From NCBI GenBank assembly GCA_965365655.1, contig CBDUCN010000091.1:1-16614 (forward strand): a DNA stretch of 16,614 nucleotides, in the 5' to 3' direction. Each line of letters begins with the position of its first letter. The stretch's first letter is position 1. The DNA is from JBFHNV01 sp965365655. GTDB lineage: Bacteria > Pseudomonadota > Gammaproteobacteria > HK1. The notes under the pieces are model-generated. The model did not search any database. It had not been told where the DNA came from and saw only the letters and a program-made list of their open reading frames with translations. A program made the translations under genes and the position numbers. Of the stretch, positions 7,322 through 14,692 are shown one piece after another.

Positions 7322-8470
7322 TCAGCGCAGCGTGCGGGCGAAGGCGCGGATGTCCTCCACCAGCAGCTCGGGCTGCTCCATCGCGGCGAAGTGGCCGCCG
7401 CGCGGCATCTCGGTCCAGTGCGTCACGTTGTACACGCGCTCCACGTAGCTTCTCGGAGGCCAGGACAGGAGCTCGGCCGGGAACAGCGCGCAGCCCGTCG
7501 GCACCTCCACGCGCTTTCCTTCGGGCGACAGCACGCGCCCGCCCTCCTCGCGGCGGCCGTAGTAGATCCAGCTCGCGGTGTTGAAGGTGCCGGTGACCAG
7601 GTACACCATGATGTTGGTCAGCAGCTCGTCCTTCGTGTAGACGCTCTCGACGTCGTCGCCTTCGGTATCCGACCACGAGTTGAACTTCTCGACGATCCAC
7701 GCCGCGACGCCGACCGGGCTGTCCATCATCGCGTAGCTCAACGTCTGCGGCTTCGTCGCCTGCTGCGTCCGGTAGCCTTCCTCCATCTCCTGCTCGCGCA
7801 CGAAACGCTCGGCCCACGCCTCCTCCTCCGCGCCGCGCGGGCCGTCCGGGGCGCGCATGGTCATGATGTTGACGTGGATGGCCCTGCACGCAGGGGCGTG
7901 CTCGAAGCCGAGCCAGCTCGACACCGCGCCGCCCCAGTCGCCGCCCTGCGCGAGGTACGCGTCGTGCCCGAGCACGTCCGTCATCAGGCGGGCGAACAGC
8001 GCGGCGATCGCACGCGGCCCCATCGGGCGGCGCGGCTTGCCGGAGAAGCCGAAGCCGGGCAGCGACGGCGCGACCACGTCGAACGCGTCCTCCGCGTCGC
8101 CGCCGTGGCGCTCGGGATGCGCGAGCGGGCCGATGACGTCGCGGAACTCGACCACGGAGCCGGGCCAGCCGTGGGTGATCAGCAGCGGCATCGGCGCCGG
8201 GCCGCTGCCCTTCTCGTGGATGAAGTGGATGTCGATGCCGTCGACCGGGGCGGTGAAGTGGGCGAGCCGGTTGAGCTCGGCCTCCTGCGCCCGCCAGTCG
8301 AACCCGTCGAGCCAGTACGCGCACAGCTCCTTCATGTAGTCGAGATTCGTGCCGTAGGCCCAGCCGCCGTCCTCCGGCATCTCGTGCCACGCGTACCCGG
8401 CCACGCGGCTGCGGATGCGTTCCAGCGTCCGATCCGGGACCTCGATGCGGAAGGGGCGTGCTCCCGTCAC
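7322..8470 (-). CDS. Epoxide hydrolase family protein (alpha/beta hydrolase with EHN domain)
   Basis: The 382-residue product matches bacterial relatives of microsomal/juvenile-hormone epoxide hydrolases. Residues 6-105 are the N-terminal EHN-type region (FRIEVPDRTLERIRSRV ... WRAQEAELNRLAHFTAPVDG). HGWPGS at 100-105 is the oxyanion-hole segment. AQGGDWGGAVSSW (174-186) places the nucleophile at D178. PRGGHFAAMEQPELL (356-370) gives the general-base histidine at 360. A lid with tyrosines lies between about 210 and 310. The start is GTG at 8468-8470, 11 nt after the tauC stop. Its Shine-Dalgarno (TGAGG) overlaps that stop codon, so translation is coupled to the transporter. Expected chemistry is epoxide to diol, but other hydrolyses occur in the family. 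Its role in a taurine operon is unknown. Confidence 0.85.
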   Translation of the reverse strand: MTGARPFRIEVPDRTLERIRSRVAGYAWHEMPEDGGWAYGTNLDYMKELCAYWLDGFDWRAQEAELNRLAHFTAPVDGIDIHFIHEKGSGPAPMPLLITHGWPGSVVEFRDVIGPLAHPERHGGDAEDAFDVVAPSLPGFGFSGKPRRPMGPRAIAALFARLMTDVLGHDAYLAQGGDWGGAVSSWLGFEHAPACRAIHVNIMTMRAPDGPRGAEEEAWAERFVREQEMEEGYRTQQATKPQTLSYAMMDSPVGVAAWIVEKFNSWSDTEGDDVESVYTKDELLTNIMVYLVTGTFNTASWIYYGRREEGGRVLSPEGKRVEVPTGCALFPAELLSWPPRSYVERVYNVTHWTEMPRGGHFAAMEQPELLVEDIRAFARTLR

Positions 8471-8481
8471 GGCGGCGGACC

Positions 8482-9375
8482 TCAGATGCGCCCCTTCCAG
8501 GGCACGAGGATCTTCTCCAGGTAGCGCATCAGCATGTCGAACGCGAACGCGATCAGCCCGATCACGATGATCCCCAGGAACACGATGTCGGTGGCCAGGA
8601 AGCGCGCCGCGTTGAGCACCATCACGCCGAGCCCCGCCTTCGCGGCGACCATCTCGGCAGCCACCAGCGTGGTCCAGCCGAACGCGATCGCGACCCGCAT
8701 GCCGGTCAGGATCTCCGGCAACGCGGCCTTGATGACCACCTGCCAGATGACCTGCTGGCGCGTCGCGCCCATCGAGTACGCGGCGTGGATCTGCTCGATG
8801 GAGACCGAGCGCACGCCGGCGCGCGCGTTGATTGCGATGGGCGCGAAGCAGGCGAGGTAGATCAGGAAGATCTTCGAGAAGTCGCCGATGCCGAACCAGA
8901 TGATGGTCAGCGGCAGGTACGCGAGCGGCGGCAGCGGGCGGTAGAACTCGATGGGCGGATCGAATATCCCGCGCGCGATCCGGCTCATGCCCATCGCGAT
9001 CCCGATCGGCACCGCGGTGATCACCGCGAGGCCGAACGAGCTGAAGACCCGGTACAGGCTCGCCAGCGCGTGCTCGTGCAGCGGATGGTCGCTGAAGCCC
9101 GCGCACTCGGCGACGACCTCCGGAATGAGGCCGAGCACGACCTGCAGGCGTTCCCAGTAATGCGCCGTGCACGCGATCTTGTTGAACTTCGAGAAGACGA
9201 GTTCCGGCGACGGCACGAACAGCGGCTTGACCAGCCCGTAGTGGGTGACCGCCCACCAGCTTCCGAGCAGCAAGACGATCGTGAAGCTGCTGATCAGGGT
9301 GCTGCTGCCGCTGCCCGGCGCGCCGTAGTGGTCGACCACCTGCGGGCGGCGGCTGGAGAAGAGGTTGCCGATCAT
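8482..9375 (-). CDS. tauC: Taurine ABC transporter permease TauC
   Basis: The 297-residue inner-membrane protein is a binding-protein-dependent permease of the TauC/SsuC type. A first helix (about 28-45) is followed by a periplasmic-looking stretch, then the core transport domain from about 105 with five or so helices. The ATPase-contacting EAA loop is at 198-220 (HAAYSMGATRQQVIWQVV ... LP). It is roughly 20 residues longer than E. coli TauC, and the segment at about 65-104 (CTAHYWERLQVVLGLIPEVV ... HPLHEH) looks like an insertion. The ATG overlaps the tauB stop by 4 nt (ATGA), and AGGAGGGG lies 8 nt upstream inside tauB, so the two are translationally coupled. Taurine rather than another sulfonate is inferred from tauA and tpa. 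Confidence 0.85.
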   Translation of the reverse strand: MIGNLFSSRRPQVVDHYGAPGSGSSTLISSFTIVLLLGSWWAVTHYGLVKPLFVPSPELVFSKFNKIACTAHYWERLQVVLGLIPEVVAECAGFSDHPLHEHALASLYRVFSSFGLAVITAVPIGIAMGMSRIARGIFDPPIEFYRPLPPLAYLPLTIIWFGIGDFSKIFLIYLACFAPIAINARAGVRSVSIEQIHAAYSMGATRQQVIWQVVIKAALPEILTGMRVAIAFGWTTLVAAEMVAAKAGLGVMVLNAARFLATDIVFLGIIVIGLIAFAFDMLMRYLEKILVPWKGRI

Positions 9376-10172
9376 GGGTTCTGCCCCTCCTGCTCTTCGC
9401 CGTAGATGATCGACAGCACCTCCTCACGCATCTTGATGAAGGCCGGATCGGACTTGATGGCGCGCGCGTTCCCGGTCTCGAAGAAGCGGTGGCAGAAATC
9501 GAGCGGATACTCGTGCGTGATGCGTCCCGGGCGCGGCGACATGACGATCAGCCGGGTGGCCATGAACAGCGCCTCCTCGACGCTGTGGGTGATGAAGAAC
9601 ACGACCTTGGACGTCTTGCGCCAGACGTCGAGGATCAGCTCCTGCATCGTCTCGCGGGTGAACGCGTCGAGCGCGCCGAGCGGCTCGTCCATCAGCAGCA
9701 CCTCGGGGTTGCTGGTCAGCGCGCGCGCGAGGCCGACGCGCTGCTGCATTCCGCCCGAGAGCTGGAAGATCGGGTGGCTCTCGAAGTCGGTGAGACCGAC
9801 CAGGGCGAGGTTCTTGCGCGCGACCTCGCGCCGCTCGGCGCCGCCCACGCCCTGCAGCTTGAGGCCGAACTCGGTGTTTTCCACGACGTTCAGCCACGGC
9901 AGCAGCGCGTGCTTCTGGAACACCACGCCGCGATCGCGGCCGGGTCCGGTGACCGGCTGGCCGAGGTGCGTGATGCTGCCGCTGGTCGGCTGCAGGAAGC
10001 CTGCGATGACGTTCAGCAGCGTGGTCTTTCCGCATCCGGACGCGCCGAGCGCGACCACGAACTCCTCGGGCGCGAAATCGATATTGACGTCGGACAGCGC
10101 GTGCACGGTGCCCGTTCCGTGCAGCGTCGGATACTCCATTCCGACGTGGCTGAGGCTCAGGATCGGGGTCAT
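9372..10172 (-). CDS. tauB: Taurine ABC transporter ATP-binding protein TauB
   Basis: The 266-residue product has all ABC ATPase motifs: Walker A GASGCGKT (43-50), Q-loop Q86 in GVVFQKHALLPWLNV, signature LSGGMQQR (138-145), Walker B VLLMDEP (158-164), D-loop GALD and switch histidine H196 in FFITHSVEEA. It is the nitrate/taurine/sulfonate-type ATPase that energises TauC on the cytoplasmic side. The ATG at 10172 is preceded by GTGAGAG at about 4 nt. The same frame stays open upstream to 10364 through the 27-bp repeats and would add an arginine-rich tail, but family members begin at the chosen position. tauB is separated from tauA by 228 bp, a large gap for an operon otherwise packed this tightly. 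Confidence 0.9.
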   Translation of the reverse strand: MTPILSLSHVGMEYPTLHGTGTVHALSDVNIDFAPEEFVVALGASGCGKTTLLNVIAGFLQPTSGSITHLGQPVTGPGRDRGVVFQKHALLPWLNVVENTEFGLKLQGVGGAERREVARKNLALVGLTDFESHPIFQLSGGMQQRVGLARALTSNPEVLLMDEPLGALDAFTRETMQELILDVWRKTSKVVFFITHSVEEALFMATRLIVMSPRPGRITHEYPLDFCHRFFETGNARAIKSDPAFIKMREEVLSIIYGEEQEGQNP

Positions 10173-10231
10173 TCGACTCTCACGTTGCGGGCTCGGCGTA
10201 TCGGTCGCGGACCGCGCGCGCCGCTGGGCGG

Positions 10232-10331
10232 GGACGCGGTGGGGGCGCCGGTCGGCAGAGACGCGGCGGGGGCGCCGGTCGGCGGAGACGCGGCGGGGGC
10301 GCCGGTCGGCGGAGACGCGGCGGGGGCGCCG
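10232..10331. repeat. 27-bp tandem repeat, about 3.7 copies, in tauA-tauB spacer
   Basis: Unit 1 is 10232-10258, unit 2 10259-10285, unit 3 10286-10312, and a partial unit 4 (19 nt) is 10313-10331. Units 2 and 3 appear identical. Unit 1 differs at three positions (its first base, a T for C, and an A for G near its end). Each unit runs from AGACGCGGCGGGGGCGCC to GTCGGCGG. A degenerate partial copy may precede unit 1. Because 27 is a multiple of 3, all six frames stay open, but no gene is proposed. There are no unique spacers, so this is not a CRISPR. Confidence 0.9.
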
Positions 10332-10362
10332 CGATGCGCCCCCGCCCCGCCCGAGGTCGGGC
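10319..10362 (-). other. Two strong hairpins directly downstream of tauA
   Basis: GGCGGGGGCGC (10319-10329) and GCGCCCCCGCC (10336-10346) form a perfect 11-bp stem with a 6-nt loop. Closer to tauA, GCCCG (10349-10353) and CGGGC (10358-10362) form a 5-bp stem with a 4-nt loop. In the tau transcript they come about 40 nt after the tauA stop. No T-tract follows on the minus strand. In other transporter operons, structures here protect the mRNA of the binding protein so that it is made in excess over ATPase and permease; that is a reasonable inference for this site. Confidence 0.55.
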
Positions 10363-10400
10363 AACCGGGCCCCGCTGCGGCGGCCGGTCCCGTCACGGTC

Positions 10401-11396
10401 TCAGCAGCCGCCGTCCATCGCCATCTTCGCGAACTTCGGCGTCGCGGAGTCGGCGTAGCTCGGCAGCACGGCGTCCAGCTTGCCCTGCTCCTTCAGGAAC
10501 TGCGAGGCGGCCTTCAGCGCGTTCTGCACGCCGCCGCCCAGCCAGGTCGCCGACACCTGCTGCTCGAGGCTGGGAAACTCGTATAGCGCGAGCACGCCGG
10601 CCACCTGCTCCTCCTGGCCGCCGACCGCTTTCGCGATGGCCTTGGCGTTCGCCGTGCCGGGGGCGTAGGCCTGCGGGTTGGCACGGTAGTCGGCGTCCTG
10701 CGCCGCCACCATCTTGATCCACTGGCACATGAACTTCGGATTGTCCTCGGTGAAGCCCGTGCGCGCGACCATCGCGTCGAAGGTCGCCTTGCCCCAGTTG
10801 CTGAGGTCGCCGGAGGTGAGCAGCACGCGGCCCTTGCCCTTCATCTTGCCGAGCGCCGGATCCCATACGAAGCCGCCGTTGATGTCGCCGCGCTCCCAGG
10901 CCGCGACCATGTCGGGCGGTGACATGTCGATGACCTTCATCTTCTTCGGATCGATGTTGAACTGCTCGAGCGCGAACATCATGTGGAAGTGGGTCGTCGA
11001 GCCGAACGGCACCGCGATGGTCTTGCCGAGCAGATCCTGCGGCGCGGTGATCGAATCGTCTACGACCAGCGCCTCGGCGTCGTTGATGTTGTCGTAGACG
11101 TACACCACCTGGAGCTCCACGCCGCGGCTGAAGCCGGCGGCCGACGGCGAAGAGCCGTTCAGCGAGATGTCGACCGAGCCGGACGCCATCGCGTTGATCA
11201 CCTCGGTTCCGGAGTTGAACTTGACGAACTCGATGCTCTGTCCGCCCAGCCCCTCCTTCTTGAGCTTCTCCATCTGCGCCTTCCACGGCGTGTACGTGAG
11301 CTGGTAGCCGATGGTCACGTCGGCCGCGGCTGCGCTGCCGGCGAAGGCTGCGGCGAACAGCGCCGCGAGTGCGGTCATCGTCTTGTGCTTCTTCAT
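10401..11396 (-). CDS. tauA: Taurine ABC transporter substrate-binding protein TauA
   Basis: The 331-residue precursor has a Sec signal peptide, MKKHKTMTALAALFAAAF followed by AGSAAA, with cleavage near residue 24. The mature protein begins ADVTIGYQ. It resembles E. coli TauA through the middle: KFNSGTEVINAMASGSVDI, LLGKTIAVPFGSTTHFHM, then PPDMVAAWERGDINGGFVWDPAL, and AASQFLKEQGKL near the end. It would bind taurine in the periplasm and deliver it to TauC. AAAGGAGA lies 8 nt before the ATG at 11396, one of the best ribosome sites in the window, consistent with high expression. The DegT-family gene ends 86 nt upstream on the same strand. A related sulfonate as ligand cannot be excluded. Confidence 0.88.
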   Translation of the reverse strand: MKKHKTMTALAALFAAAFAGSAAAADVTIGYQLTYTPWKAQMEKLKKEGLGGQSIEFVKFNSGTEVINAMASGSVDISLNGSSPSAAGFSRGVELQVVYVYDNINDAEALVVDDSITAPQDLLGKTIAVPFGSTTHFHMMFALEQFNIDPKKMKVIDMSPPDMVAAWERGDINGGFVWDPALGKMKGKGRVLLTSGDLSNWGKATFDAMVARTGFTEDNPKFMCQWIKMVAAQDADYRANPQAYAPGTANAKAIAKAVGGQEEQVAGVLALYEFPSLEQQVSATWLGGGVQNALKAASQFLKEQGKLDAVLPSYADSATPKFAKMAMDGGC

Positions 11397-11482
11397 GCGG
11401 TCGTCTCCTTTGCGGGTGGTCATGGGCGGTCGTGGCGTGCCGCGTGGCCGCGGCGGCGCGTTGCCGGCGTACGCATCGGCTC

Positions 11483-12709
11483 TCAATCCGCGAGCGCTGC
11501 GTGCATCGACTCCTCGAGCACCTTCGCCAGCGTGCGGCAGTCCGCCTCGCTCATGGACAGCGGCAGGCGCAGGTCACACAGTCCGGCCAGCACGCGGTCG
11601 GCGTTCGGCACCGCGCCGGCGTGCGCCAGGTATCGCCAGTGCGCGTGTCGCGACGTGAAGCCTACGGGCTCGGCGGCGCCGAACCACTTCACGTGCACGC
11701 CGTGCGCGTCGCACTCCGAGACGAAGCGGCGGATCCGCTCCGGCCCGAGGTCCGTGAGCGAGAACTGCAGCGAGCTCGGCACGAAGCCCTCCTCGGGCGG
11801 GCGCGGCGGCAGGTGGACGTGAGCGATGCCGGCGAGCATGGGCGCGAGCATCGCATGGATGGCGCGCCAGCGCGCGATGCGCTCCGGCAGCAGCGCGAGC
11901 TGCGGGCGCAGCACGCTGGCGGCCAGCGCCGACATGCGCATCGAGCAGTTCGGCGTGTTGTAACGGTGTCGCTCGAACACCGCCTCGGGCGGCCGCGCGC
12001 GGTGCTGCGCGTAGAGCATGTAGCTGCCACTTCTCAGGATGGCGCGGGCGGCGATGTCCTCGTCGTCGGTGACCACGAACCCGCCTTCGCCGGAGTTGAG
12101 ATGCTTGAAGGTCTGCGCGCTGAAGCAGCCTGCTTCGCCGAAGGTGCCGGTCATGCGGCCGCGCCAGGTGGCGCCGAGGGTGTGTGCGCAGTCCTCGATG
12201 ACTCCGAGGCCCAGGCGCGTGCAGATCTCCATCACGCGATCCATGTCGGGGACGTGGCCGCGCATGTACGACAGCAGCAGGACGCGCGCGCCGCTCGCCT
12301 CGGCCTTCGCGGCGAGGTCGTCGGTGTCGATCACGTAGCGGGAATCGATGTCGACCAGCACCGCGCGTGCCCCGGCGTGCTCGATCGCGCCCGGCACCGG
12401 GGCGAGCGTGAACGCGTTCACCAGCACCGGGTCGCCGCTCTCCACGCCGGCGCTCTTCAGCGCGAGGTACAGCGCGCAGCCGCCGGAGTTGACCGCCACG
12501 CAGTAGCGCCGCCCGAGCAGCGCGGCGAACTCCTCCTCGAGCAGCGCCGCCTCCGGCACGCCGCTGCGATCCTCGCCGTAACGGAACAGCCGCCCGTCGC
12601 GCATCACGCGGGTCGCGGCCTCGATGCCGGCCTCGGGTATCGGGTCGGGCGCGCTCAGGTCACCGCGGAACACGGTGCGTTCGGCGATGGCTCTGGTCGG
12701 GCCGGACAT
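11483..12709 (-). CDS. DegT/DnrJ/EryC1/StrS-family PLP aminotransferase
   Basis: The 408-residue product has the fold-type I aminotransferase pattern of the DegT family. VNSGGCALYLALKSAGV (73-89) is the cofactor phosphate region. VIEDCAHTLGATWRG (170-184) places the pyridine-nitrogen aspartate at D173. SAQTFKHLNSGEGG (197-210) has the PLP lysine at about K202. NCSMRMSALAASVLRPQL is the usual conserved helix after it. Most relatives aminate keto-sugars on nucleotide carriers, but no sugar gene is nearby and the true substrate is unknown. Position suggests it is the first gene of the tau unit, 86 nt before tauA. The start is ATG at 12709; a GTG directly before it at 12712 is an alternative. The ribosome site is poor. 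Confidence 0.8.
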   Translation of the reverse strand: MSGPTRAIAERTVFRGDLSAPDPIPEAGIEAATRVMRDGRLFRYGEDRSGVPEAALLEEEFAALLGRRYCVAVNSGGCALYLALKSAGVESGDPVLVNAFTLAPVPGAIEHAGARAVLVDIDSRYVIDTDDLAAKAEASGARVLLLSYMRGHVPDMDRVMEICTRLGLGVIEDCAHTLGATWRGRMTGTFGEAGCFSAQTFKHLNSGEGGFVVTDDEDIAARAILRSGSYMLYAQHRARPPEAVFERHRYNTPNCSMRMSALAASVLRPQLALLPERIARWRAIHAMLAPMLAGIAHVHLPPRPPEEGFVPSSLQFSLTDLGPERIRRFVSECDAHGVHVKWFGAAEPVGFTSRHAHWRYLAHAGAVPNADRVLAGLCDLRLPLSMSEADCRTLAKVLEESMHAALAD

Positions 12710-12771
12710 CACCCGGTCAGCCCGGGGCGCGGCGTGCGGCGCCGCGCGGCGAGAAGTCCCGCGAGCCGGGG

Positions 12772-12804
12772 GGCGGCGAGCGAAGCGTGGGCTCGCGCGC
12801 CGCC
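12772..12804. other. Long inverted repeat in the divergent spacer
   Basis: GGCGGCGAGCGA (12772-12783) pairs with TCGCGCGCCGCC (12793-12804) in 11 of 12 positions around a 9-nt loop. It lies about 60 bp upstream of the DegT-family start. It may be a regulator site or a 5' leader structure of the tau-unit mRNA. Confidence 0.4.
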
Positions 12805-13077
12805 GATGCGGGCATCGCGGCCGACGCCCGCCCGGGCGGGGTCGACATGCGCGTCGTCCTCGGGCGCCTGTCAGGGTCGCTGAAGACGGCCGCGCGCGCG
12901 ACCGGCCCGACGCTGGTCATGGCCATGCGTGCTCTCCCCCCGTCGCGCCGTTCGCGGTCCAGCGGCGCTGTCGTTGTGGGCTCATGATGACGCCGATTCG
13001 CAAGCGCATGCAAGGATTCGCGGCGCCCGGCCGCGGACGCGAGACCGGCGTGACCGATCGCAGGCGTGTCGGCGTTT

Positions 13078-13086
13078 TGCTAGCCT
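13078..13086 (+). promoter_or_regulatory. Possible extended -10 promoter element for dadA
   Basis: TGCTAGCCT fits the extended -10 pattern TGnTAnnnT and lies in the less GC-rich part of the spacer, 78 nt before the dadA ATG. No good -35 hexamer is seen at 17 bp, which an extended -10 can tolerate. Confidence 0.3.
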
Positions 13087-13163
13087 TCGTCGATGCGTCC
13101 GATGTTCCCGATGCGCCTGTCCTGCCTCCGGCCTCCGCGGCGGTCCACGCCGCGCGGTGCGCG

Positions 13164-14420
13164 ATGAGAGTCATCGTCCTCGGCGCCGGAGTCGTGGGTG
13201 TGACCACCGCCTACTTTCTGGCGAGGCAGGGCGCGGAGGTCCTGGTGCTGGATCGGCAGCCCGGCCCCGGCATGGAGACCAGCTTCGCGAACGCCGGCGA
13301 GCTGTCCTACGGCATGACGTCTCCCTGGGCGGCGCCGGGCGTGCCGATGAAGGCCCTGAAGTGGCTCTTCATGCGCCATCGCCCGCTGTTCATCTGGCCG
13401 CTCGTGAGTCCGACCATGTGGGCCTGGGGCGCGCGCATGCTGCTGAACTGCAATGCCCGGTCCTACAGGACGAACAAGAGCCGGATGGTGCGCATCTCCA
13501 ACTACAGCCGTGACGTCCTCAGCGACCTCATGGCGGAGGTGCCGCTCGAGTTCGACCAGCGCGAGAAGGGGACGCTGCAGCTGTTCAGGCTGGACAAGCA
13601 GGTCCGCGCGTCGAAGGCCGACCAGGAGGTGCTTGCGGAGTTCGACTCCCCGTTCGAGGTGCTCGACCGCGATGGCTGCATCGAGGCCGAGCCCGGCCTG
13701 GCCCACGTCGCGCACAAGTTCGTCGGCGGGCTGCGCCTGACGTCGGACCGCACGGGCGATTGCCGCATGTTCACCCTCGCGCTCGCCGACGAGGCCGCCA
13801 AGCTGGGCGCCGAGTTCCGCTACGGCGTCACCATCGACAGGTTCCGGGTCGAGTCGGACCGCATCTCGGCGGTGATGACCGACCGCGGCCCCGAGACGGC
13901 CGAGCGCTACGTCTGCGCGCTCGGTCCCTATGCGCCCACGCTGCTGAAGACCGCCGGGATCAGGCTGCCGATCTATCCCATCAAGGGCTACTCCATCACC
14001 CTGCCGGTGACCGACTCCGACGCGGCGCCGCAGTCGACCATCATGGACGAGACCCACAAGGTCGCGATCACGCGACTGGGTGACCGGATTCGCGTTGCCG
14101 GTCAGGCGGAGATCATCGGCTACAACAAGAAGCTCGGGCGCCACGCGACCGATACCGTGCGCCACGTGGTCACCGATCTGTTCCCGCGCGGAGGCGACGT
14201 CGGTCAGGCGGAGGGCTGGACCGGACTGCGGCCCATGACGCCCGACGGCACGCCGGTGATCGGGCCGACCCGCTACGACAATCTGTTCCTGAACACCGGC
14301 CACGGCACGCTCGGCTTCACGATGTCCTGCGGCTCCGGCCGAGCGGTCGCCGACGCGGTGCTCGGCGCGACGCCGGAGATCTCGTTCGACGGGCTGACGG
14401 CCGCGCGCTACGGGCAGTAG
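13164..14420 (+). CDS. dadA: D-amino acid dehydrogenase DadA (FAD-dependent)
   Basis: The 418-residue product aligns by eye with E. coli DadA (432 aa) along its length. It starts MRVIVLGAGVVG, the FAD-binding GxGxxG at 7-12. Next come FANAGELSYGMTSPWAAPGVP, the block GTLQLFR, GDCRMFTLALADEAAKLGAEF, YPIKGYSITLPV, and the C-terminal WTGLRPMTPDGTPVIGPT plus LNTGHGTLGFTMSCGSG. DadA oxidises D-alanine and other D-amino acids to keto acids and ammonia, passing electrons to the respiratory chain at the inner membrane. The start is chosen from the conserved N-terminus, because the ribosome site is weak and the frame is open further upstream. It is divergent from the tau unit, which makes L-alanine, so a link through an alanine racemase is plausible. 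No racemase gene is in the window. Confidence 0.88.
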   Translation: MRVIVLGAGVVGVTTAYFLARQGAEVLVLDRQPGPGMETSFANAGELSYGMTSPWAAPGVPMKALKWLFMRHRPLFIWPLVSPTMWAWGARMLLNCNARSYRTNKSRMVRISNYSRDVLSDLMAEVPLEFDQREKGTLQLFRLDKQVRASKADQEVLAEFDSPFEVLDRDGCIEAEPGLAHVAHKFVGGLRLTSDRTGDCRMFTLALADEAAKLGAEFRYGVTIDRFRVESDRISAVMTDRGPETAERYVCALGPYAPTLLKTAGIRLPIYPIKGYSITLPVTDSDAAPQSTIMDETHKVAITRLGDRIRVAGQAEIIGYNKKLGRHATDTVRHVVTDLFPRGGDVGQAEGWTGLRPMTPDGTPVIGPTRYDNLFLNTGHGTLGFTMSCGSGRAVADAVLGATPEISFDGLTAARYGQ

Positions 14421-14433
14421 GCGCTGCGCGCAC

Positions 14434-14461
14434 GGCCTCGCGGCGGCGGTTGCGCGAGGCC
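14434..14461 (+). terminator. Hairpin downstream of dadA
   Basis: GGCCTCGCG (14434-14442) and CGCGAGGCC (14453-14461) form a perfect 9-bp stem with a 10-nt loop, starting 13 nt after the dadA stop. The position is right for a terminator, but no T-tract follows. Confidence 0.5.
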
Positions 14462-14521
14462 CGGCGCGCATGCCGCTCGGAATCGGTGCGCCGGAGGCTG
14501 ATGATCGCGCGCGAGACGCCC

Positions 14522-14538
14522 GCCTGCCGGTGGCAGGC
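14522..14538. promoter_or_regulatory. 17-bp palindrome in dadA-kinase spacer
   Basis: GCCTGCC (14522-14528) and GGCAGGC (14532-14538) are perfect 7-bp arms around GGT. The site could be an operator for the downstream gene or a small hairpin. Its position about 125 bp before the candidate -10 box is rather far for a classical repressor site. Confidence 0.3.
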
Positions 14539-14662
14539 ATCGCATTCCTCGTCACGCACCGCGGGACCCGCGCCGTTGCCACGTCCGCGCGTCATGCGCC
14601 GCGTGTGGCGCCCGCCCGGCGCCCGGATGTTCCCCGGAGGTGCGAAGCCGCACCGCCTTCCC

Positions 14663-14692
14663 TTCCTTCGCCGGCGCCGCGAGGACTAGACT
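14663..14692 (+). promoter_or_regulatory. Candidate sigma-70 promoter for the cytidylate-kinase-like gene
   Basis: TAGACT (14687-14692) is a good -10 hexamer, with a weak -35 TTCCTT (14663-14668) at 18-bp spacing. Transcription would begin near 14699, giving a leader of about 33 nt before the ATG at 14732 with its Shine-Dalgarno. That leader fits the chosen start and argues against the upstream ATG at 14708, which would leave under 10 nt of leader. Confidence 0.35.

Larger units (their letters stand above)
12710..13163. other. 454-bp divergent promoter region between DegT-family gene and dadA
   Basis: No convincing gene is seen. The dadA frame stays open through this stretch, but the extra sequence resembles no dadA N-terminus. 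The left part holds a 10-bp palindrome (12736-12745) and a long hairpin. The right part is less GC-rich and contains a possible extended -10 box for dadA. The promoter of the tau unit should also lie here, but none was recognised with confidence. Confidence 0.55.

Noticed and set aside
5716..7584. Long plus-strand frame antisense to tpa
   Set aside because: Low-complexity shadow protein. The minus strand encodes a full-length aminotransferase with catalytic residues.
10232..10331. Possible CRISPR-like array
   Set aside because: Units are directly abutting, with no spacers and no cas genes.
10173..10364. Arginine-rich N-terminal extension of TauB through the 27-bp repeats
   Set aside because: The repeat length keeps every frame open, TauB relatives start at the chosen ATG with a ribosome site, and the extension has no homology to ABC ATPases.
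14421..14595. Minus-strand frame with a CxxCH heme-like motif (CDACH) in the dadA-kinase spacer
   Set aside because: The motif falls at the 17-bp palindrome, the frame runs antisense into dadA, and there is no signal peptide or ribosome site; likely chance.
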